The notes under the pieces are model-generated. The model was not told the origin of the DNA and did not search any database. It saw nothing but the letters and a program-made list of their open reading frames with translations. Shown piece by piece: positions 27,631 to 33,483 of a DNA stretch of 33,483 nucleotides (position 1 is the stretch's first letter; each line of letters starts with the position of its first letter). Position numbers and translations under genes: made by a program. Source of the stretch: Bordetella parapertussis (GTDB lineage Bacteria; Pseudomonadota; Gammaproteobacteria; Burkholderiales; SG8-39); assembly GCA_945897475.1 (NCBI GenBank), contig CAMDFL010000037.1:1-33483 (forward strand), in the 5' to 3' direction.

Positions 27631-28638
27631 TTACAGTTGGCGCAATGCCGGCATGACTTCACCAACAAAAAGCGCCAGGGAGGCAAGTGTTTCATCCAGT
27701 GACAAATCACCAAAGGCAAATTGTCCGACCAGATAATTGCTGCCGGTATCCACCAGTTGCTTGGACAGAAACGCGGTAACAGTGGCCGGCGATCCGGCAA
27801 TACCCTGCCCGGTCTGCGTCAATTCGTCATAGGTGGGGGGGCGCGGATGGAGATTGATGCGATTATGCGTTCGTCGCAAGTGGGTAAAGCTTGCATGCCA
27901 ATGAGGATAGGCACGCCGGGCGATCGCAACAGCCTCGGCATCGGTTGGCGCCACCACCACGAAACGCCCGATTCCCATCAGTGGCAACGCCGTTTCGCCC
28001 TGCGATTCGCGCCAGGCAGCCCTGAAACTGTCAAACGAGAGACGTATTTCCTCTGGTGGGTCAAGTGCAATCACCTTCAATCCACGCCGCGCCGCGCGCG
28101 CCGCGCTCTCAGGGGCGTGCGCCCCGTACCAGATCGGTGGGTAGGGCTTCTGGAAAGGCTCCAGTTCCATAGGCACGTTGTCGAAATTGAAAAATTGACC
28201 GTGATAGGTGAGGGTTTTTTCCGTCAAGCCTTTGAGAATCATTTCCACCCCCTCGGTGTAAATCTGTTGCGCATTCTTCGGGTCCTGCCCGTAATACTCC
28301 AGCTCCGTGGACGAAGCGCCACGCCCGAAGCCTATCTCCAGTCGCCCGCCGCTCATCTGGTCGAGCATGCAGATCTCCTCGATCATGCGTATCGGGTGAT
28401 ACAGAGGCAGCGCATAGATCATCGGTCCGAAACGCAGGCGTTTAGTACGTTGCGCCACAGCGGCCAGAAACACGCTGGGGCTTGGCGCCATGCCCAAGGG
28501 CGTCTGGTGATGCTCGGCGATGTGATAGGCGTAAAAGTCGTTGCGGTCGTAGTACTCAACCAACTTCAATCGCGCTTCGTAGTACTCGTGCAGTGGCAGA
28601 TGTGAGCGATCCACATGATCGAAGATGCCGAATTTCAA
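27631..28638 (-). CDS. LLM-class flavin-dependent oxidoreductase
   Basis: LKFGIFDHVDRSHLPLHEYYEARLKLVEYYDRNDFYAYHIAEHHQTPLGMAPSPSVFLAAVAQRTKRLRFGPMIYALPLYHPIRMIEEICMLDQMSGGRLEIGFGRG; TTG start with AGGAG upstream, so the track's longer ORF is over-extended. Confidence 0.9.
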   Translation of the reverse strand: MKFGIFDHVDRSHLPLHEYYEARLKLVEYYDRNDFYAYHIAEHHQTPLGMAPSPSVFLAAVAQRTKRLRFGPMIYALPLYHPIRMIEEICMLDQMSGGRLEIGFGRGASSTELEYYGQDPKNAQQIYTEGVEMILKGLTEKTLTYHGQFFNFDNVPMELEPFQKPYPPIWYGAHAPESAARAARRGLKVIALDPPEEIRLSFDSFRAAWRESQGETALPLMGIGRFVVVAPTDAEAVAIARRAYPHWHASFTHLRRTHNRINLHPRPPTYDELTQTGQGIAGSPATVTAFLSKQLVDTGSNYLVGQFAFGDLSLDETLASLALFVGEVMPALRQL

Positions 28639-28693
28639 ATTTGATCTCCTGGGTTTATGTGACTCGCCAATGTGGCGACAGAGTAGTGCACGC

Positions 28694-29734
28694 TTATTCG
28701 GCCTTGATGTCAGCCGCCTTGACAACGCGCGCCCATTTCTCGGTTTCCTGGCGGATGAACGTGGCAAAGGCGTCGCTCGATCCACCGATGGCTTGCAGTT
28801 CCTGCGAGGCAAACTGCTTCCTGACATCAGGCATGGCAAGCACCCGCGCTGCTTCCTGATTGAGGCGCAAAACGATGGCGGGCGGCGTTGCCCCAGGCGC
28901 ATTCAGCCCGAACCACAGGCCAGCATCGAAGCCTGCCACGCCGCTTGATGCAAGCGTGGGCACCCCGGGTAGCGACGCAAGCGGATCGCGACCGATTGAG
29001 CCCAGTGCAATCAGCTTGCCCGCCTTGATCGGACCGATAACCGATGCCGCAGGCGTGAACAGCAGCTTGATATGCCCGGCCATCAGATCGATCTGCGCCT
29101 GGCCACTGCCTTTGTAGGGCACGTGGGCCAGCTTTACACCCGTAGCCAAATTGAACAACTCGCCATAGAGATGAGTAACAGTTCCGGTCCCCGCCGACGC
29201 ATACGAGATGCCGCCTGCCTTGGTTTTCGCCTGCGCAATCAGCTCGCGCACGTTGGGTGGCGCCGAAGGATGCGCGGCCAGCAGGCCTGGCGTTTCCGCT
29301 AGGAGCGCGACCGCCGCGAGATCCTTCTGAAAATCGAATGGCACTTTGAACAGGCTGGGATTGATGCTGTTTGCGATGGTTGAGAGAAGCAGTGTGTAGC
29401 CGTCGCCCGGCGCGCGCGCCACCGCCTCGGCGGCAATGCTGCTGCCCGCGCCGGCGCGATTCTCCACCAGCACCTGCTGGCCAATGGTTTCCGACATTCT
29501 GCTGGCGAGTTGACGCGCGACGATGTCGGCGGTGCTGGCCGCGGGAAAGCCCACCAGGATACGCAAGGGCTTGTTGGGAAAATCCGTTTGCGCATGGAGC
29601 GTGAATGGCATCGCCAATGCAGCACACGCGAAAATTCTCCATGATGACGAACGCCGATGCACCGCTAATGCCCCAGATCCAATACCACTAATGCAATTTA
29701 AATCGGCCATTGGCCCTCGCTGATTGGACTTCAC
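28694..29734 (-). CDS. Bug/TctC-family solute-binding protein
   Basis: FPNKPLRILVGFPAASTADIVARQLASRMSETIGQQVLVENRAGAGSSIAAEAVARAPGDGYTLL. Confidence 0.93.
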   Translation of the reverse strand: MKSNQRGPMADLNCISGIGSGALAVHRRSSSWRIFACAALAMPFTLHAQTDFPNKPLRILVGFPAASTADIVARQLASRMSETIGQQVLVENRAGAGSSIAAEAVARAPGDGYTLLLSTIANSINPSLFKVPFDFQKDLAAVALLAETPGLLAAHPSAPPNVRELIAQAKTKAGGISYASAGTGTVTHLYGELFNLATGVKLAHVPYKGSGQAQIDLMAGHIKLLFTPAASVIGPIKAGKLIALGSIGRDPLASLPGVPTLASSGVAGFDAGLWFGLNAPGATPPAIVLRLNQEAARVLAMPDVRKQFASQELQAIGGSSDAFATFIRQETEKWARVVKAADIKAE

Positions 29735-30777
29735 TCTGGTTTAATTCCGGCATTTTTAACAACGTCTCGCCACTTGAGATGGTCCGACACGATGCGTTTC
29801 TGAAACTGTTCAACCGACTCTCGCATCGGCAGAATGCCCGCGCCTATGAGTTGCTCCGCCGCCTTGGGATTCTCGAAGGCCTGGCCGATGTGATTATTGA
29901 GTAGCGCGACGATTTCACGCGGAGTGGCAGCGGGGGCCAGCACGCCGAACCAGTTGGTCACCTCGTATTGAGGAAGGCCCGCCTCGGCAAAAGTCGGCAC
30001 ATTGGGCAGCGCCGCGATGCGCTTGGGTGCCGCCACCGCAAGCACGCGCACGGTGCCTGCCGCCAACTGCGCACGCACCGAACCAACACCGAGCAGGGAA
30101 ACCTGGATACGACCGGCAGCAAGATCGACACCCGCCGGCGCCGCGCCCTTGTAGGGCACATGCACCATTTTCACCCCAGTCAGAAACGACAACAATTCCG
30201 CGGCAAGGTGCGGCATGGTGGCCTGTCCGGCCGAGCCGTAATTGATCGCCCCTTGATTGGCTCGCCCATATTCAATGAATTCCTTGAGCGTTTTAACAGG
30301 CAGAGTGTTCGGAATAGCGACCACGCTGGGCACCTCGGCCACGGCGGCAACGCCCACCAGATCCTTCAAGGGATCGTAGGGAAGGTCCTTGGTGACCCAG
30401 GGCGCGATCGACGCATTGCCAACATTGACGATGACCAGCGTATAGCCGTCCGGTGCGGACTTTGCGGTGTAGTGAACCGCCGTGCTGCCACCGGCGCCTG
30501 GGCGGTTTTCCACGATCATCGGCTGACCAATGGTGCGCAGAATGTTCTCCGACATGATGCGCGTCATGATATCGGTGATGCCGCCGGCGGCCGCGGTGAC
30601 CACCATGCGGATGGGTTTCACCGGATAGGATTGAGCGATGCCTGGTGTGGCCACCGCCGACAAGGCGATCGCGGCAACTGCGCCGCACACCATCGTTTGT
30701 CTGCTTGACTTGATCACTTGTCTGCTTGACTTGATCACTTGTCTGTTTGACTTCATAGCTGGTCCGTTCTGCTTCAT
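29731..30777 (-). CDS. Bug/TctC-family solute-binding protein
   Basis: YPVKPIRMVVTAAAGGITDIMTRIMSENILRTIGQPMIVENRPGAGGSTAVHYTAKSAPDGYTLV; 4-nt overlap with the next TctC gene. Confidence 0.93.
   Translation of the reverse strand: MKQNGPAMKSNRQVIKSSRQVIKSSRQTMVCGAVAAIALSAVATPGIAQSYPVKPIRMVVTAAAGGITDIMTRIMSENILRTIGQPMIVENRPGAGGSTAVHYTAKSAPDGYTLVIVNVGNASIAPWVTKDLPYDPLKDLVGVAAVAEVPSVVAIPNTLPVKTLKEFIEYGRANQGAINYGSAGQATMPHLAAELLSFLTGVKMVHVPYKGAAPAGVDLAAGRIQVSLLGVGSVRAQLAAGTVRVLAVAAPKRIAALPNVPTFAEAGLPQYEVTNWFGVLAPAATPREIVALLNNHIGQAFENPKAAEQLIGAGILPMRESVEQFQKRIVSDHLKWRDVVKNAGIKPE
30697..30759. repeat. 21-bp in-frame tandem repeat (3 units) in the N-terminal coding part of the TctC gene
   Basis: TTGTCTGCTTGACTTGATCAC at 30697 and 30718, variant at 30739; encodes KSNRQVIKSSRQVIKSSRQ. 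Confidence 0.9.
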
Positions 30778-30831
30778 GATTCCTCCAAAATTTTTATCGC
30801 GCTGCCGCTCTTCAGGTTAGCTGGCTGCAAC

Positions 30832-33165
30832 TTATCGAACGCCCGCGTCCCGGATCGCGGCCCACACGCGTCCCGGCGAGGCCGGCATGGTGAAATTTCG
30901 CACCCCTAGCGGCGCCAAAGCGTCATTGATCGCGTTCATCACCACGGCGAGGCCACCTACCGTACCGCACTCGCCCGCGCCCTTAACGCCAAGGGGATTG
31001 GTTTTAGTCGGCACAGGATGGCTGCCGACATCGAAATTGCACAAGTCCGCGGCGCGCGGCATGGCGTAGTCCATGAAGGAACCCGACAGCAACTGGCCGT
31101 TATCTTCGTCATAGGTGATGAGTTCCATCAGCGCCTGCCCGGCCGCCTGCGCGATGCCACCATGCACCTGCCCGCCAACCAGCAAGGGATTGAGCTCCAC
31201 ACCGACATCGTGAACCGCGCTGTAACGAGAAAGCTCAATGGTTCCGGTCTCAGGATCGATCTCCAATTCGCACACATGGCAGGTATTGGGGATGTTCTGA
31301 ACCTTGGAGGACCAGGTCGCAGTCTCGTACAGTCCGATTTCAATGTCAGAGGGCAACTTTGCCGGGTTGAATGCCGTCTTGGCCACGTCAATGAACTTCA
31401 CCTTGCGATCGGTGCCGGCAACTTTGTAACTACCATCGCCAAACTCAATATCTGCGGGCGCCGCTTCAAGAATGTGCGCCGCAATGCGTTTGCCTTTTTC
31501 GATCACCTTGTCTACCGCCATGTACACCGCGCCGCCGCCGATAGTGGCGGTGCGCGCCGCGCCGGTGCCTGTGCCCCACGAAAGTTTGTCGGTATCACCC
31601 TCGACCACGCGTATCGATTCGGCTTCCAGCCCCAGTCGGTCTGAGACGATCTGCGTATAAATGGTTTCGTGACTCTGACCACCGGCAGTGGAACCCACCA
31701 GCACCGTCACATTGCCGCCCGGATCAAAACGCATTTCCGCGGTCTCCGGGGACGGCCCAGCAGAAGGATCGACGCTTTGCGAGATACCCACGCCGTGCAG
31801 CTTACCGCTTGCCTTGGCTTGGGCTTTCCGATTCGCAGCACCTGCGTAGTCGGATAGTTTCAGGGCTTTGTCGAGCACTGCCTCAAAATCGCCGCAGTCG
31901 TAGCTCGCGCCATTGGGAAGTTTGCAAGGCATCGCGGACACCGGAATGAGATTACGCCTGCGAATTTCGGCCGGATCGATATTCAAATCGCGCGCGGCAA
32001 TATCGATCATGCGCTCCAGCACGTAGGTGCCCGGCGTGCCGGCGGGCGCGCGATAGTTCGACACCGGCACGGTATTGGTCAATACCGCTGAACCACGGCC
32101 GTGCACCGCCGGCGTGGCGTACACGCCCACGGTGTTATCGGCTATGCCACGCGTCGAGAGAAAACCGATCATGGTGATATAGGCGCCCACATTGTTATTC
32201 GAGGTCACGCGAACGCCCAGAAATTTTCCGTTCGCATCCAGCCCCAGTTCGGCGTGCACATCCATGTCACGCGCCTGATCATCGGCGAGCAAGCCTTCGC
32301 TCCTCTCGCAAGTCCACTTGACGGGTCGCCCCAGGCGTTTGGCTGCCCATGCGGCCACCGGTACTTCCGGATACAAACCGCCCTTCATGCCAAACGAGCC
32401 GCCCACATCCCCGGCAATCAGCGTCATGCTGTGCTCGGGGACCTTGAAAATATCCTGGGTCATCAGCGTGCGCCAGATATAGGGGCGCTGCATGCATGCG
32501 TACACGGTGAAATGCCCGCGTCCTTCGTCGTAGTTCGCCACCACAGCGCGCGGTTCTATGGCGTTGGCGGCCACGCGGCTGACCGGAAAATATTCTTTAA
32601 CAATGTGCGCAGCCTTGGCCATCGCCGCATCGACCGCAGCGCCATTGCCCAGCTCGACAAACACGGCTTCGTTATTGGCGCAATCGGTCCAGATCGCCGG
32701 CGCACCAGGCTGATTGGCCTTCGCCGTGGAGGTGTGTGCGGGCAGCACCGCGTATTCCACCTCGATGGCCTCCGCCGCATCCTTCGCCTGATTCACCGAC
32801 TCCGCAATCACCACCGCCACCGATTGACCGATATGGCGCACCCGGTCACGCGTCAGCGCGGGCCGTGGAGGCCGATACATGGGCGAGCCATCGCGACGCT
32901 TAAACGGCGCCATGCCCGCGAGCCCTCCCAGGCCGTCAGTTGCATAGTCTTCGCCGGTCAACACCTCCAGCACGCCCGGCATGGCCTTGGCAGCCGCAGT
33001 ATCGATGCTGACAATATCGGCATGCGCATGCGGTGAACGCAGGAAATAGGCGAAGCACTGGCGGTCGAGATTGACGTCGCTGGTGTAGCGTCCCTTGCCT
33101 TTCAACAGGCGCGGCGCCTCTACCTGGGTGACAGGTTGACTGATTGCGTAGCGGGCCATCGGCAT
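30832..33165 (-). CDS. Xanthine dehydrogenase/CoxL-family molybdopterin-binding (large) subunit
   Basis: GKGRYTSDVNLDRQCFAYFLRSPHAHADI, AGDVGGSFGMKGGLYPEVPVAAWAAKRLGRPVKW, GVKGAGECGTVGGLAVVMNAI (catalytic Glu); start within MRFHRECMPMARY uncertain. Confidence 0.92.
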   Translation of the reverse strand: MPMARYAISQPVTQVEAPRLLKGKGRYTSDVNLDRQCFAYFLRSPHAHADIVSIDTAAAKAMPGVLEVLTGEDYATDGLGGLAGMAPFKRRDGSPMYRPPRPALTRDRVRHIGQSVAVVIAESVNQAKDAAEAIEVEYAVLPAHTSTAKANQPGAPAIWTDCANNEAVFVELGNGAAVDAAMAKAAHIVKEYFPVSRVAANAIEPRAVVANYDEGRGHFTVYACMQRPYIWRTLMTQDIFKVPEHSMTLIAGDVGGSFGMKGGLYPEVPVAAWAAKRLGRPVKWTCERSEGLLADDQARDMDVHAELGLDANGKFLGVRVTSNNNVGAYITMIGFLSTRGIADNTVGVYATPAVHGRGSAVLTNTVPVSNYRAPAGTPGTYVLERMIDIAARDLNIDPAEIRRRNLIPVSAMPCKLPNGASYDCGDFEAVLDKALKLSDYAGAANRKAQAKASGKLHGVGISQSVDPSAGPSPETAEMRFDPGGNVTVLVGSTAGGQSHETIYTQIVSDRLGLEAESIRVVEGDTDKLSWGTGTGAARTATIGGGAVYMAVDKVIEKGKRIAAHILEAAPADIEFGDGSYKVAGTDRKVKFIDVAKTAFNPAKLPSDIEIGLYETATWSSKVQNIPNTCHVCELEIDPETGTIELSRYSAVHDVGVELNPLLVGGQVHGGIAQAAGQALMELITYDEDNGQLLSGSFMDYAMPRAADLCNFDVGSHPVPTKTNPLGVKGAGECGTVGGLAVVMNAINDALAPLGVRNFTMPASPGRVWAAIRDAGVR

Positions 33166-33446
33166 GCACTCTCTGTGGAATCGCATTAGCGGGGCCCGGA
33201 TTATGCCATTCGCTCAAAAAACACGATGCTCACTAAATCTGCCAACAACGCGCCACAGGTCGATTACTTTCTCCACCGAATTAATTCCTCACTCCAAACG
33301 CTCGATGCCTTTCTGTATGTCATCTATTGAGATATGCAGCACGTTGCAAGTTGTCACGCGCAAGGTTTGCTGTCATGGGGTTACTCTGAACCTATCTGTC
33401 CTGCCTTGGCTTGACCCAATCCATCATTTGATGTAAAAATGTTTTT

Positions 33447-33483
33447 ATGCGCACCACCCTTGATATGCCCGACGAAACATTCC
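33447..33483 (+). CDS. Probable VapB-type antitoxin N-terminus (truncated by window edge)
   Basis: ATG CGC ACC ACC CTT GAT ATG CCC GAC GAA ACA TTC = MRTTLDMPDETF, typical opening of VapB-like antitoxins. Confidence 0.5.
   Translation, partial: MRTTLDMPDETF

Noticed and set aside
28639-28902. N-terminal extension of the LLM oxidoreductase in the ORF track
   Set aside because: Overlaps the upstream TctC gene and has no family similarity; TTG at 28638 with AGGAG fits the true start.

Overview
GC-rich proteobacterial chromosomal segment (possibly beta-proteobacterial, by inference only) packed with catabolic genes. No rRNA, tRNA, CRISPR array or transposase gene was recognised. Left to right: (i) the 3' end of a Bug/TctC solute-binding protein, a fused 3-oxoacid CoA-transferase, ETF-ubiquinone oxidoreductase and a PaaI-like thioesterase; (ii) a minus-strand catabolic cluster (Rieske oxygenase, divergent thiolase, DUF35 protein, NDP-forming acyl-CoA synthetase, EtfB, EtfA, acyl-CoA dehydrogenase, alpha/beta hydrolase, LLM flavin oxidoreductase); (iii) a minus-strand formate dehydrogenase operon whose alpha subunit is split in the ORF track by an in-frame UGA that is almost certainly selenocysteine, followed by beta, gamma, FdhE, a GcvH/LbpA-like lipoyl protein and a DsrE-like protein; (iv) an acetoacetate/3-hydroxybutyrate/PHB region (two tandem acetoacetate decarboxylase homologues, patatin-like protein, 3-hydroxybutyrate dehydrogenase, phasin-like protein); (v) an LLM oxidoreductase, two TctC proteins, a CoxL-like molybdenum hydroxylase subunit and the first codons of a probable VapB-type antitoxin. 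Strongest leads: the Sec-FDH operon with a coupled lipoyl/DsrE pair; the second ADC paralogue, which has lost E61, E76 and Schiff-base K115; two phased tandem-repeat arrays (19 bp and 20 bp) flanking the patatin gene; and a divergent thiolase/DUF35 pair. All homology calls are from memory of families; no searches were run.
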